A DNA stretch of 64,000 bases from assembly GCF_026409565.1 (NCBI RefSeq), contig NZ_CP112881.1, positions 62,001 through 126,000 on the forward strand. The letters run 5' to 3'. A program made the translations under genes and the position numbers. The notes beneath the pieces were generated by a model. That model was given only the letters and a program-made list of their open reading frames with translations, ran no database searches and was not told the origin of the DNA. Source of the DNA: Sneathiella aquimaris. Its GTDB lineage: Bacteria; Pseudomonadota; Alphaproteobacteria; Sneathiellales; Sneathiellaceae. Shown one piece after another: positions 36,534 to 45,428 of this stretch (positions are counted from its first letter, which is position 1; the number at the start of each line of letters is the position of its first letter).

Positions 36534-37034
36534 TCAGGTTTCGCGATCTGTGTTTTTGTGTTGATCCGTGCCGCATTTAATTGCTTCGATAATTGAAAGG
36601 TAACCGGTGCATCTGCAGATATTCCCCTCCAGTTCTTCTTTGATAATCCCATCGTCCAGCGGGCCGGGATGACGGTTGCAGATATCCAGTGCTGTCATGA
36701 TCATGCCCGGGGTACAAAACCCGCATTGAAGTCCGTGTTTTTCCTGAAAGGCTTTTTGCATAGGGTGCGGGTTTGCCTCTGAGCCAATGCCTTCGATGGT
36801 GGTGAGTGTCGCGCCGTCGGCCTGCTGGGCTAAAAGGGAACAGGATTTTACTGCATGACCGTTCAGGTGAACAACACAGGCACCGCACTGCGACGTATCA
36901 CATCCCACATGGGTTCCTGTGAGGTTCAGATATTGACGGATGAAGTCCGACAAAAGCATTCGATCGCTAACCTCTGCCTTGACCTTTACCGTATTGACGG
37001 TCATGGAAATCGGGCTTGACGGATCCTCATCCAT
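36534..37034 (-). CDS. Molybdenum hydroxylase [2Fe-2S] subunit (CoxS-like)
   Basis: This 166-aa small subunit has two [2Fe-2S] clusters: the plant-ferredoxin type with Cys45, Cys50, Cys53 and Cys65, and the helical type with Cys104, Cys107, Cys140 and Cys142 (QCGFCTPGM, ICRCTGY). ATG 37034 overlaps the CoxG-like stop by 8 bases; a later ATG at 37004 gives a more usual 156-aa length. The longer frame upstream only shadows the CoxG gene. Confidence 0.92.
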   Translation of the reverse strand: MDEDPSSPISMTVNTVKVKAEVSDRMLLSDFIRQYLNLTGTHVGCDTSQCGACVVHLNGHAVKSCSLLAQQADGATLTTIEGIGSEANPHPMQKAFQEKHGLQCGFCTPGMIMTALDICNRHPGPLDDGIIKEELEGNICRCTGYLSIIEAIKCGTDQHKNTDRET

Positions 37035-37497
37035 CGGCGTTTTCCAAGGCAGTCTCTTGGTGAAACTGTTCTTCAAAGCTGTTGAAAAACTGAGTGGCCA
37101 TTTTCCTGGAGGTGGAGGCCACAAGTCGCTGGCCCAGCTGTGCAAGCTTTCCGCCAATAGCCGCATTTACCTGATATTTGAGAAGAGTTTTTCCATCCTC
37201 GGCATCGGCGAGGATGACCGTTGCATCCCCTTTGGCAAATCCGGCTATCCCGCCACTTCCCTGACCGGTGATCCGATAAGAGTCTGGAGGACACAGATCG
37301 CAAAGCTCTACGGCGCCCTTGAATTTTGCTTTTACCGGGCCGATTTTGGCGGTTACAACGGCGGTGAATTCCGTGTCTGAAAGCTTCTCAAGTTCCTGAC
37401 ATCCGGGAATACAGGATTTAAGAATTTCCGCGTCATTTAGTGCCTGCCAGACCGCTTCACGAGGGGCTGGCAGCAGATATTCTTCTGACATTTCCAT
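37027..37497 (-). CDS. CoxG-like SRPBCC protein
   Basis: This 156-aa SRPBCC/CoxG domain protein has the typical start MEMSEEYLLPAPREAVWQAL and the GCQELEKLSDTEF stretch. CoxG in carbon monoxide oxidisers helps anchor the enzyme to the membrane. Homologues accompany many other molybdenum hydroxylases without a proven role. It lies between the DapA-like gene and the small subunit. It has no long C-terminal transmembrane helix. Confidence 0.85.
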   Translation of the reverse strand: MEMSEEYLLPAPREAVWQALNDAEILKSCIPGCQELEKLSDTEFTAVVTAKIGPVKAKFKGAVELCDLCPPDSYRITGQGSGGIAGFAKGDATVILADAEDGKTLLKYQVNAAIGGKLAQLGQRLVASTSRKMATQFFNSFEEQFHQETALENADG

Positions 37498-37510
37498 TGG
37501 AAAAAGGTCC

Positions 37511-38464
37511 TTAACGTTTTAATCCACACTGCTCGAAAGCGGTTCGGGTCGCTGTTTTTTCATCTTCGGTCAGTTCGATCATCGGTCGGCGAACAAAGCC
37601 GCCTGTCTGACCCAGAAGATCCTGCCAGTATTTCTGATGGGACTGCGGTTTACCGCCGGGGCGGGTATTTTTAAGCGCATCTCGCACCGGATTCAGACTG
37701 TCGCGGACTTTGCGGGCTTCCTCAAATTTGCCGGCAAAGGCCAACTGCGTGTAGTCATGCATCCGGCGATCGTTCTTGGTTTGAAGAAGGTATGGCGGCG
37801 AGGAACAAAGGTAAAGCTGCCAGTTCAATTCGATAATATTGTCGAGCCATTCTTCTTCTGATGCCGTGCTGACAAGGATTTTGTCACCCGCAAGCTTGCT
37901 GAGCTCAACATACATATCCCGCGGAACGCTGTATTTAATAGCAATGATATTAGGAAGATCAGCAATGCGGTTGCAGAGTTCCGGGCTCATCAGATACCCA
38001 CTGTCAGGGTGGCTCCACATGGCAATACCAATATCGACCCGGTCGCTGATATATTTGTAATAGTTATAGACGATTTCGTCCTGATCCTTGACGAAATGCA
38101 GGATGGGGGCATGAACCACAATATAGTCCGCGCCATTTTCCTGTGCATGCTGGGCCAGATCCAGAACCACATCCATATTCTGGTCTGAGCAGGACATGAT
38201 GGTTCCTGCCCGTCCATTGGTTGCTGCCACGGCCAGATCAAACGTGCGCTTTCTTTCTTCCAGGGTCATCGAGAAAAATTCACCCTGCTTGCCAGCGATA
38301 AACAATCCTTCGATGTCCAGATCCTCCACCCAATGGCAAATATTGTTCTGGAACGCGTCTTCATCGATACTGCCATCGGCCTTAAAAGGGGTCAGGGCCG
38401 CCGCCCAGATGCCCTTCATGTTCTGGCGGGCATAGGCTTTTGCGTCTGATTTGGTATATTTCAT
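37511..38464 (-). CDS. DapA-superfamily (DHDPS/NAL) aldolase with altered active-site motifs
   Basis: This 317-aa TIM-barrel class I aldolase or hydratase keeps the Schiff-base Lys177 (IIAIKYS). The usual G-T/S-T-G-E loop is GKQGE at residues 58-62, and the V-T-P-Y-Y strand with the catalytic tyrosine reads IVVHAPIL at 116-122. So it is not a lysine-pathway DHDPS, and the substrate is likely different from N-acetylneuraminate too. It overlaps the large hydroxylase subunit by four bases, so it acts in the same pathway. Pyruvate is the probable keto partner by family. Confidence 0.83.
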   Translation of the reverse strand: MKYTKSDAKAYARQNMKGIWAAALTPFKADGSIDEDAFQNNICHWVEDLDIEGLFIAGKQGEFFSMTLEERKRTFDLAVAATNGRAGTIMSCSDQNMDVVLDLAQHAQENGADYIVVHAPILHFVKDQDEIVYNYYKYISDRVDIGIAMWSHPDSGYLMSPELCNRIADLPNIIAIKYSVPRDMYVELSKLAGDKILVSTASEEEWLDNIIELNWQLYLCSSPPYLLQTKNDRRMHDYTQLAFAGKFEEARKVRDSLNPVRDALKNTRPGGKPQSHQKYWQDLLGQTGGFVRRPMIELTEDEKTATRTAFEQCGLKR

Positions 38465-40830
38465 GGGATTTTGTCTCCGTGTTGTGCGCGTTTCAGGGCG
38501 CGCCAGATTTTTTCACTGGTCAGGGGCATTGTCAGATCGGTAACACCGAACGGCCGCAAGGCATCCAAAGCAGCGTTCATAATTGCGGCAGGTGCACCAA
38601 TGGTTCCAGCCTCTCCGACCCCTTTTGCCCCCAGGCTATTGCAGGTGGACGGGGTCTGGGTGTTTGAAATATGGATGTTGGGCATGAGATCGGCACGGGG
38701 TAAGCCGTAGTCCATCAAGGAGCCGGTTAGAAGCTGGCCGTCTTCGTCGTAAACGATTTCTTCAAGGGTTGCTTCGCCAATCCCTTGGGCAATACCGCCA
38801 ACGATTTGTCCGTGCACCAGCATGGGGTTAACCAGCCTGCCCGCGTCATCGACACAAAATATATCTTCAATGGTCATCTCGCCGGTTTCGGCAACAATCT
38901 CAACGGTCGCAAGGTAACTTCCATATCCCCAGGCTTCTCCGTCGGATTCAAACCTGTAATCGGCTTCCAGTTGCGAAGGGTTTTCTGCCAGGTTGGCAAG
39001 TTGCGCCAGTGACCAGCTTTGGCCAGTGTCTTCCAGCACAAAGTGACCGCGATCATCCAGCGAAATGCTGGACTCGTCCATTTGCAGGGATCGGGCAAGG
39101 AGGGCTTTAAGCTGCGCCAGCAGTTTTTCAGCGCATCCCAGAAGCGCACTACCACCTATTCCGGTGGACCTGCTGGCCAATGCGCCGACGCCAGATGGGC
39201 AGGTGCGACTGTCGCCATGTTCGAGGGTAATTTTGTCCAGCGGAGCGGCGAATACATCACTGACAATTTGACTGAACGCGGTTTCGCGGCCATGACCCTG
39301 ACTGCTGGTCCCGGTGGCCGCTATCAAATGGCCGTCTTTGGTCAATTTAATATGGGCCGTTTCCCACCCAACACCCGAAGGTTCCACATAACAGGCCAGA
39401 CCAATGCCAAAAATCCGGCCTTCTGCCCGACGTTTTTTCTGCCGTTCCCGTAAGGCAGGATAGTCTGCAAATTCTGACAGATGGGTGAGAGCCGCGGGGT
39501 AATCCCCCGTATCCAGCTTACGTCCGCTGACCGAGACATGGGGCAGGGCTTCAGCGCTGAGCAGATTTTGAAGCCGCAGGTCTAACGGATCGCGTCCCAG
39601 CTTATAGGCCGCCTCATCAATCAGCCGTTCCATGATCATTGCGGCTTCCGGCCGACCTGCACCTCGGTAAATCCCAACGGGGGCCGTGTTGGAAAGGGCT
39701 CCTTTCGTCGTTAGATCCACGCGATCAATATCATAGGGGCCGGGTAATATCCGCACGGCATTCCACGCGGGTACTGTTGCGCTATAGGTCAACCAATGTC
39801 CAAGAGGGGCAAGGGCCTCAGCTTGTAAACTAACGAATGTCCCGTCAGAACGCAGGCCCAATGTTGCGCGGGTCCGAATACCTCTGCCATGACTGGCAGA
39901 CTGGAGATCTTCGCCGCGGGTTGATGTCCATTTGGTGGATTGTCCAAGTCTTTTGGCAGCCCAGACGGTGAGGATTTCTTCAGGATACAGGGACGCCTTC
40001 ATCCCGAACGCGCCGCCCACATCCCGTGATATTACTTGGATGCTGTCCAGATCATGGTCCAGAATTTCAGAAAGATCGGTTCGCGCGCGATGCGGCGTTT
40101 GAGATGCAATCCACACAGATAAAGTGTCAGATGCTGTCTCCCATTGGACCGTGATGCTTCTGGGCTCCAAGGCAGAAGGCGCCACTCTTGGATGCTGGAT
40201 GTCAAGGCTGACAGATTGTTGGGCCGGGACGGCATCCGTCGTCCAATTGTCTGATCGCCAATTTTCCTCAAAGGCAATGTTGTCGGTAAATTCTGAAAAT
40301 AGAGGCCGGCTTTGTTCTGGGTCTGAGTGACCAAGAACCGTGTCTTCTTCTTCGATTTCAAGATAGATCAGTTCAAGGGCATCGGTTGCCTGCAAAGCAG
40401 TTTGTGCGATCACCGCGACAATCGGCTGGCCAACCGCCATGACCCGTTTGTCCGCAAGCAGGGGATAGTGGGTTTGTTTGGCATTTTTGATGATCGGGTT
40501 GACCGACAATCCTGCAATATGCCGGGTATCATCGGCTGTAAAAACGGCTTTGACACCGGGGGCGGATAAAGCGCCATCGATCTGAAGGTCTGTAATCCTG
40601 CCGCTGGGATAGGAACTGCGCAGAAATTTAACATGCAGGCAGTTTTCTGGGGTCACATCATCGGCATAACAGCCTTCCCCACGCACCAGCCGTGCATCTT
40701 CGATCCGCTTGACGGGTTGTCCGATGGACACTCTCTGGGGCTCTATTTGCGTAGAGTTGGCGTGAGAAGGCTGGCGCAGGATCATAAGGGGCTCGAAACC
40801 GTAATGGGCTGTATTGACATCATAATTCAC
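38461..40830 (-). CDS. Molybdenum hydroxylase large subunit (CoxL form II-like)
   Basis: This 789-aa molybdopterin-cytosine-dinucleotide subunit of the xanthine dehydrogenase family keeps the catalytic glutamate in GVGEAGTIGAPAA. Its active-site loop reads GIYRGAGRPEA, the form II (AYRGAGR) type, not the AYRCSFR loop of true CO dehydrogenases. It should therefore hydroxylate an organic substrate with water. GTG 40830 follows GGAGG; an ATG at 40785 is an alternative with no ribosome site. It leads the five-gene operon. Confidence 0.9.
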   Translation of the reverse strand: MNYDVNTAHYGFEPLMILRQPSHANSTQIEPQRVSIGQPVKRIEDARLVRGEGCYADDVTPENCLHVKFLRSSYPSGRITDLQIDGALSAPGVKAVFTADDTRHIAGLSVNPIIKNAKQTHYPLLADKRVMAVGQPIVAVIAQTALQATDALELIYLEIEEEDTVLGHSDPEQSRPLFSEFTDNIAFEENWRSDNWTTDAVPAQQSVSLDIQHPRVAPSALEPRSITVQWETASDTLSVWIASQTPHRARTDLSEILDHDLDSIQVISRDVGGAFGMKASLYPEEILTVWAAKRLGQSTKWTSTRGEDLQSASHGRGIRTRATLGLRSDGTFVSLQAEALAPLGHWLTYSATVPAWNAVRILPGPYDIDRVDLTTKGALSNTAPVGIYRGAGRPEAAMIMERLIDEAAYKLGRDPLDLRLQNLLSAEALPHVSVSGRKLDTGDYPAALTHLSEFADYPALRERQKKRRAEGRIFGIGLACYVEPSGVGWETAHIKLTKDGHLIAATGTSSQGHGRETAFSQIVSDVFAAPLDKITLEHGDSRTCPSGVGALASRSTGIGGSALLGCAEKLLAQLKALLARSLQMDESSISLDDRGHFVLEDTGQSWSLAQLANLAENPSQLEADYRFESDGEAWGYGSYLATVEIVAETGEMTIEDIFCVDDAGRLVNPMLVHGQIVGGIAQGIGEATLEEIVYDEDGQLLTGSLMDYGLPRADLMPNIHISNTQTPSTCNSLGAKGVGEAGTIGAPAAIMNAALDALRPFGVTDLTMPLTSEKIWRALKRAQHGDKIP

Positions 40831-40903
40831 GGTCCTCCAAGACCGGCATCCGTTAAAAAATACACGGCTTTGATATCAAAACAATTCAAAATAGTGTAAT
40901 TAG

Positions 40904-40922
40904 GTATAACAAAATTATATAC
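40904..40922. promoter_or_regulatory. Possible LysR-type site between hydroxylase operon and dehydrogenase
   Basis: TATAA-N5-TTATA (40905-40919) is a perfect inverted repeat inside GTATA-N9-TATAC. It contains T-N11-A spacings typical of LysR-type boxes. It lies in the divergent gap between the large subunit and the aspartate-dehydrogenase-like gene. A half-site TATAA occurs again at 42765, between lysR and the dioxygenase gene. AT-rich chance is possible. Confidence 0.4.
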
Positions 40923-40987
40923 TAAAACCGGCCGGGTCGCTGCTTATAACAAAGACCAAATGACAACAGGAAAAGGGGACAGACCGC

Positions 40988-41788
40988 ATGCTTAAAATTG
41001 CTCTCATTGGCTACGGGACAATCGCTGGATATGTGGCGGATCAATTGCGGGATCGGTCAGAGGTTCAGATTACGCAGGTTCTTTGCCGGTCAGGTCGGGA
41101 GGATGCGGCCCGTCAAGCGCTGGGAACAGCGGTAATCCCAGTGACGGATGTTCAGGCGTTATCAGACGATCTTTCATTTGTTGTGGACTGCGCAGGGCAT
41201 GGCGCTCTCCGGCAATTTGGACCTGATATTCTGTCCCGCGGTCTGGATTTGGTCACAGTCTCCAACGGTCTTCTGGCAGATCAAAACATGAAAGACCAGC
41301 TCGAAGCCTCCGCCCGGCGAGCAGGCTCGAAACTTCATCTATTGTCAGGGGCCGTTGGTGGTATGGATGCGCTGGCGGCGGCGTCTGCCGGGGGATTGAC
41401 GAGGGTAGTTTATACTGGGCGCAAGCCTGTGGCGGGGTGGCGCGGAACGGCAGCCGAAGACGTTGTCGCACTGGAGAGTTTAACAGAAGCCGCCGTTCAT
41501 TTTGAAGGAACAGCGCGGGAAGCGGCGCTTCGATATCCAAAAAATGCAAATGTGGCAGCGACAATCGCACTGGCGGGGATCGGTCTTGATCAGACAGAGG
41601 TCAAACTGATCGCAGATCCGGGGATCCAGAAAAACTGCCATCAGGTTGAGGCTGAAGGGGCATTTGGCCGCTTCACTTTTACCATTGAGGGAGAACCACT
41701 GCCAAAAAATGACAAATCATCAGCCTTGACGGCAATGAGTGTGGTCCGCTTTATTGAACAGCGCGAAGCGCCAGTCCAGATTGGATAA
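40988..41788 (+). CDS. Aspartate dehydrogenase-like NAD(P) oxidoreductase
   Basis: This 266-aa protein has the Rossmann motif IGYGTIAGYVADQL at the N-terminus, LLSGAVGGMDALAAA, and the AspDH C-terminal block (YPKNANVAATIALAG, LIADPGIQKNCHQVEAEG). AspDH reversibly converts aspartate to iminosuccinate. In bacteria the family may feed NAD synthesis (NadX) or act on other amino acids in catabolic clusters. No nadA or nadC is nearby, so the catabolic reading is preferred. It is divergent from the hydroxylase operon. Confidence 0.85.
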   Translation: MLKIALIGYGTIAGYVADQLRDRSEVQITQVLCRSGREDAARQALGTAVIPVTDVQALSDDLSFVVDCAGHGALRQFGPDILSRGLDLVTVSNGLLADQNMKDQLEASARRAGSKLHLLSGAVGGMDALAAASAGGLTRVVYTGRKPVAGWRGTAAEDVVALESLTEAAVHFEGTAREAALRYPKNANVAATIALAGIGLDQTEVKLIADPGIQKNCHQVEAEGAFGRFTFTIEGEPLPKNDKSSALTAMSVVRFIEQREAPVQIG

Positions 41789-41789
41789 A

Positions 41790-42755
41790 TCAGATGGTTT
41801 CCTGCTGAATAAGCAGCGCGATCTCGCGCAGTTTATCTGCAAAGGCTGCCGCCGCAGGCGATAGGGTTGCATTGCGCCGATAGGAAATCCCTACAGGACC
41901 GCGAACGGTCTTGAATTTGAACGGCAGTGAGACAAGGGTGCCTCGTTCCACGTCTTCTGCAATAACGTGATATGGCAGCACGGTGAGCATATCCGTCCGG
42001 CTGATGATCCGTTTGTTGGTAAGCAAAGAAACAGACTCAACACCATCCACAGGCGGCGACAGTTCCATTTTCAGAAACTCTTCTTCCAGCTGGCGGCGCA
42101 TGGTTGTCTCCCGTGGGGGGAGGATCCAGTCCCAATCCAGCAGATCTGCATGCCGGATCTTTTGCATTTGGGTCAGTGGATGTTCTTTTCGCGCAATGAT
42201 TGACACTTGTTCTTCAAACAGTGGTTCCTGCAGGACATCTTTACGAAATCTGATTTCCGGCAGTCTGCCGACCACAATATCGATATCGCCGGTCAACAGC
42301 GCAGGAATAAGCAGATCGTTTGTGCCTTCTTTGATAACGATGGAAACATTGGGGCGCTCTTTGCGTAACATTTCAACAGCGGCAGGAAGCAAATGGGCGG
42401 ATGCCGCCAGCAGGGTGCCCACAACAACCCGGCCACCGGTTCCCTCTGCAAGGTCATCCAATTCCTGTGCGGCTTGGGAAATCTGCGATAAAATAAGCTT
42501 TCCATGCCGGGTCAGGGCTTCCCCATATTTGGTGGGAATAGCCCCGCGGTTTGATCGTTCGAATAATTTAACCCCAAAATCTTCTTCAAGATCTTTCAGC
42601 AGCTTGGTCGCGGCCGGTTGGGAAATATTCAGGGAGGTTGCCGCGTGTAAAATGCTCGCATTCTCGGCAATGGCGACCAATAACCGCAATTGTTTGAGTT
42701 TGAGACGCGTTGCAATGCGTTCGACGATATTAAAATGCCGGCCAGGTTTCATCAT
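41790..42755 (-). CDS. LysR family transcriptional regulator
   Basis: This 321-aa regulator has an N-terminal helix-turn-helix at about 17-75 (KLKQLRLLVAIAENASILHA, QPAATKLLKDLEEDF) and a periplasmic-binding-protein-like effector domain (about 105-300). The look is of the GbpR/PcaQ branch that controls sugar or aromatic catabolism. It converges on the dehydrogenase gene, leaving one base, and is divergent from the dioxygenase gene. It probably senses the substrate or an intermediate of this cluster. Confidence 0.88.
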   Translation of the reverse strand: MMKPGRHFNIVERIATRLKLKQLRLLVAIAENASILHAATSLNISQPAATKLLKDLEEDFGVKLFERSNRGAIPTKYGEALTRHGKLILSQISQAAQELDDLAEGTGGRVVVGTLLAASAHLLPAAVEMLRKERPNVSIVIKEGTNDLLIPALLTGDIDIVVGRLPEIRFRKDVLQEPLFEEQVSIIARKEHPLTQMQKIRHADLLDWDWILPPRETTMRRQLEEEFLKMELSPPVDGVESVSLLTNKRIISRTDMLTVLPYHVIAEDVERGTLVSLPFKFKTVRGPVGISYRRNATLSPAAAAFADKLREIALLIQQETI

Positions 42756-42893
42756 GGCCTGTTATATAAAAATGGAATATCCAGTTCAAGTTAATTCACT
42801 TGCCGAGGGGTCACCCGCTGCTTTAAATTTTACTGGAATTGATCCCTGATCACTGAAAATGAGCAGGGCAGACAGAGAAACCGGGAGATAGAA

Positions 42894-43454
42894 GTGGACC
42901 ACCCTTCTTTAAAGGCCTTCAACTTTGCAAAATGGGTTGAGGAAAATGAACATCTGTTGAAACCCCCTGTTGCTAATAAAATGCTGCACACTGACACAGG
43001 TATGATTGTCATGGTTGTCGGAGGGCCAAACACACGGGTCGATTTTCATGATGATCCTGTTGAAGAATGGTTTTACCAGTATCGCGGTAATATGGTGTTG
43101 AAAATCGCTGATAATGGCAAAATCTATGATGTGCCGATCCGCGAAGGGGAGGTTTTCTTCCTGCCGTCTCACGTGGTTCATGCACCGCAGCGACCTGAAC
43201 CGGGTTCAATCGGTATTGTGGTGGAAAGCCCGCGCATGTTTGGCATGAAGGAAGCGTTTCAGTGGTATTGCTTTGAATGTGAGGGGCTTGTTCACCGGAT
43301 TGAAGCAACCTTGACGTCACCGACGGGTATTGTAGAGCAGCTACCGGATATCTATGACGCATTTCACAAGGATATTGATGCCAGAACATGCCCTCATTGC
43401 GGGGCACTTCATCCGGGCAAAGGAAGCCCGCCGGATGGTTGGGTCAAAACCTGA
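42894..43454 (+). CDS. nbaC: 3-hydroxyanthranilate 3,4-dioxygenase
   Basis: This 186-aa cupin opens 3-hydroxyanthranilate to 2-amino-3-carboxymuconate semialdehyde. Iron ligands His52, Glu58 and His96 are present, with substrate-binding Arg48, Arg100 and Glu111. The second, rubredoxin-like iron site (Cys126, Cys129, Cys166, Cys169) is present, as in the bacterial enzyme. GTG 42894 follows GGGAGATAGAAG. No decarboxylase (nbaD), kynureninase or kynurenine hydroxylase gene lies in the window, so its feeder and its follow-up enzyme are elsewhere or different. Confidence 0.93.
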   Translation: MDHPSLKAFNFAKWVEENEHLLKPPVANKMLHTDTGMIVMVVGGPNTRVDFHDDPVEEWFYQYRGNMVLKIADNGKIYDVPIREGEVFFLPSHVVHAPQRPEPGSIGIVVESPRMFGMKEAFQWYCFECEGLVHRIEATLTSPTGIVEQLPDIYDAFHKDIDARTCPHCGALHPGKGSPPDGWVKT

Positions 43455-43477
43455 CATGTGAACGTTGATCGTTCCAG

Positions 43478-43513
43478 AAAAAGGCCATTCCCGGTTCCGG
43501 AATGGCCTTTTTT
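43478..43513. terminator. Bidirectional terminator, dioxygenase / TRAP operon
   Basis: AAAGGCCATTCC (43480-43491) pairs with GGAATGGCCTTT (43499-43510), with A and T runs on the two sides. It closes the dioxygenase gene on one strand and can end the TRAP operon on the other. Confidence 0.8.
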
Positions 43514-43572
43514 AATGGGTATCCATAGGGGCCAAGCAAAAAAGCCCGGGGGCCTGCTGATTATATCACCAA

Positions 43573-44841
43573 TTACAGCGCTTTTTGCAGCGCGGTAACC
43601 AGCCAGGGTTGCCAGATCAACAGCAAAAGAATGAACATGGACATGGCAAGGAAGGGAAGCAGGGCTTTGAATATCGCGGTTGGTGGCACGCGCGACATGG
43701 AGGCTGCAACAAACAGGCCACTTCCCACTGGAGGGGTAAGCAGGCCGAGCACCAGATTAAGACAGACAATCACGCCAAAATGATAAGGGTCGATCCCATA
43801 AACATTGACGGCAATGGGCAGCAGGATCGGGACGACCATGACCAGCGCCGCGATACCGTCAATAACCATACCGACCAGCAGCAAGGCCAGATTGACCAAC
43901 AAAAGAAAAACCAGTGGATCGTCACTGAGTGCGGCAAGCCAGGCGGCAACTGTTTGCGGTAGCTGTTCAAATATCAACGCCCAGCCCAGCAGGTTCGCCC
44001 CGGCGACCATAAAAATGACAGCTGACGAATTGAGGGCCGTATTGAACAGCAGGGTTCCAAAATTTCTGAACTGCAACTCTTTATAGACATATTTGCCGAT
44101 CACAAGGGCGGCCACCACGGCGATCGAGGCGGATTCTGTTGGTGTGGCAATGCCCAGTAAAATGCCACCGATAATGACGACGGGAATAATCAGTGATGGC
44201 AGGCCCATTAACAGATCGGATCGGGCTTCGCTTAACGTAATCTTTGCGGATTTTGGATAGTTATATTTAAAGCCGAGCAGGGCGACCACAAGGATGAAGC
44301 CGGTACCCATCATCAGGCCCGGCACGACACCGGCAATAAACATATCGCCGATGGGGATTTGGGCCAGAACGCCATAAATCACAAACAGCATGGACGGCGG
44401 AATAATCGGGGACATCAGGCCACCTGCGGCGGTCAAAGCCCCTGCATAGGCCCGATCATAGCCTTTTTTCTCCATTTCAGGGACCATGACGTTGGACATA
44501 ACGGCGATTTGTGCAACAGCGGATCCCATGATGGACGCCATCATCATATTGGCAATCAGATTTACATAGGCAAGGCCGCCCTTGAACCCACTGACAAAGA
44601 CGGATGCCATAGCCACCAGCCGTTTGGTCAATCCCCCTTCGTTCATGAATTCGCCAGCCAGCATGAACAGCGGAATGGCCAGCAGGCCATAGCTTTCGAT
44701 ACCGCCAAACAGTTGCTGGGGTAAAGAGTCGAACAGGCCGAAATTTCCGGAATTGAGGATATACCCGATGGCTGTTGTCATGACGACAATGGCGATAGGC
44801 AGACCGATCAACAGAAGAATTATAAAGAGCGCTAAAATCAT
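43573..44841 (-). CDS. TRAP transporter large permease (DctM-like)
   Basis: This 422-aa membrane protein has about 12 hydrophobic helices with the DctM-type pattern: repeats rich in Gly-Met, LMLAGEFMNEGGL, TAAGGLMSPIIPPS and LNLVLGLLTPPVG. It uses the sodium gradient to import the substrate delivered by the binding protein. It is the third gene of the dctP-dctQ-dctM operon and begins directly after the small permease stop. Confidence 0.94.
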   Translation of the reverse strand: MILALFIILLLIGLPIAIVVMTTAIGYILNSGNFGLFDSLPQQLFGGIESYGLLAIPLFMLAGEFMNEGGLTKRLVAMASVFVSGFKGGLAYVNLIANMMMASIMGSAVAQIAVMSNVMVPEMEKKGYDRAYAGALTAAGGLMSPIIPPSMLFVIYGVLAQIPIGDMFIAGVVPGLMMGTGFILVVALLGFKYNYPKSAKITLSEARSDLLMGLPSLIIPVVIIGGILLGIATPTESASIAVVAALVIGKYVYKELQFRNFGTLLFNTALNSSAVIFMVAGANLLGWALIFEQLPQTVAAWLAALSDDPLVFLLLVNLALLLVGMVIDGIAALVMVVPILLPIAVNVYGIDPYHFGVIVCLNLVLGLLTPPVGSGLFVAASMSRVPPTAIFKALLPFLAMSMFILLLLIWQPWLVTALQKAL

Positions 44842-45408
44842 TTAGTCAATTCCTCCTGTTGTCGTGCGATCTGGCATTGTTTCGCGGTTGGCCAGCGAGT
44901 CTGTCAGGTTGGCAAGGGCATGTATGAAAATTGTGGTGAAGGAGAGCGGCAGGATCAGCCAAATCCAGAATTTTTTAAGGCCGATTGTATTGGTTGGTTC
45001 ATCATATATGAAGTTGAAGCTATCTGCCGAGAAAGCCTCGAAATCAAAGCCAGAATTCGTCAATCCAACGGGATCATACCAACTCCAGATAAGCCATAGC
45101 ATAAAGGCCGAAAAACACAGGATGATGCCATCGATGACAATGTTTAGAAAATGTCGCGTCTTGGGCGAGACCGTATCAAAGATCAGGGTAACGGCAATGC
45201 GATGCCGTTTTCGAATGGCAACCGAGGCGCCGGTAAAAACAACCCAGATCATGCAATAGATCGCGGATTCATCGACCCAGTAAAGGGCATAGGAAAAGGA
45301 TCGGGTAACAACGTTCAAAAGGATCAGGCCCAGTAAACTGGCCATTAAAAATTTCAGGGCAGCGCTTTCCAGTTTAAGCAAACTGTCTGACATGCGGCTG
45401 ATGAACAT
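44842..45408 (-). CDS. TRAP transporter small permease (DctQ-like)
   Basis: This 188-aa membrane protein has four hydrophobic helices, with the DctQ-like WVDESAIYCMIWVVFTGASV followed by RKRHRIAVTLIFD. It is the small partner of the DctM subunit. Some 20 residues in the middle (FEAFSADSFNFIYDEPTNTI) form a longer periplasmic loop than usual. Confidence 0.9.
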   Translation of the reverse strand: MFISRMSDSLLKLESAALKFLMASLLGLILLNVVTRSFSYALYWVDESAIYCMIWVVFTGASVAIRKRHRIAVTLIFDTVSPKTRHFLNIVIDGIILCFSAFMLWLIWSWYDPVGLTNSGFDFEAFSADSFNFIYDEPTNTIGLKKFWIWLILPLSFTTIFIHALANLTDSLANRETMPDRTTTGGID

Positions 45409-45428
45409 AAACGGATCCTCAAAAACAA

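Noticed and set aside
36534-40830. Aerobic CO dehydrogenase operon
   Set aside because: The large subunit has the AYRGAGR-type loop instead of the copper-binding CSFR, and CO-specific maturation genes are absent.
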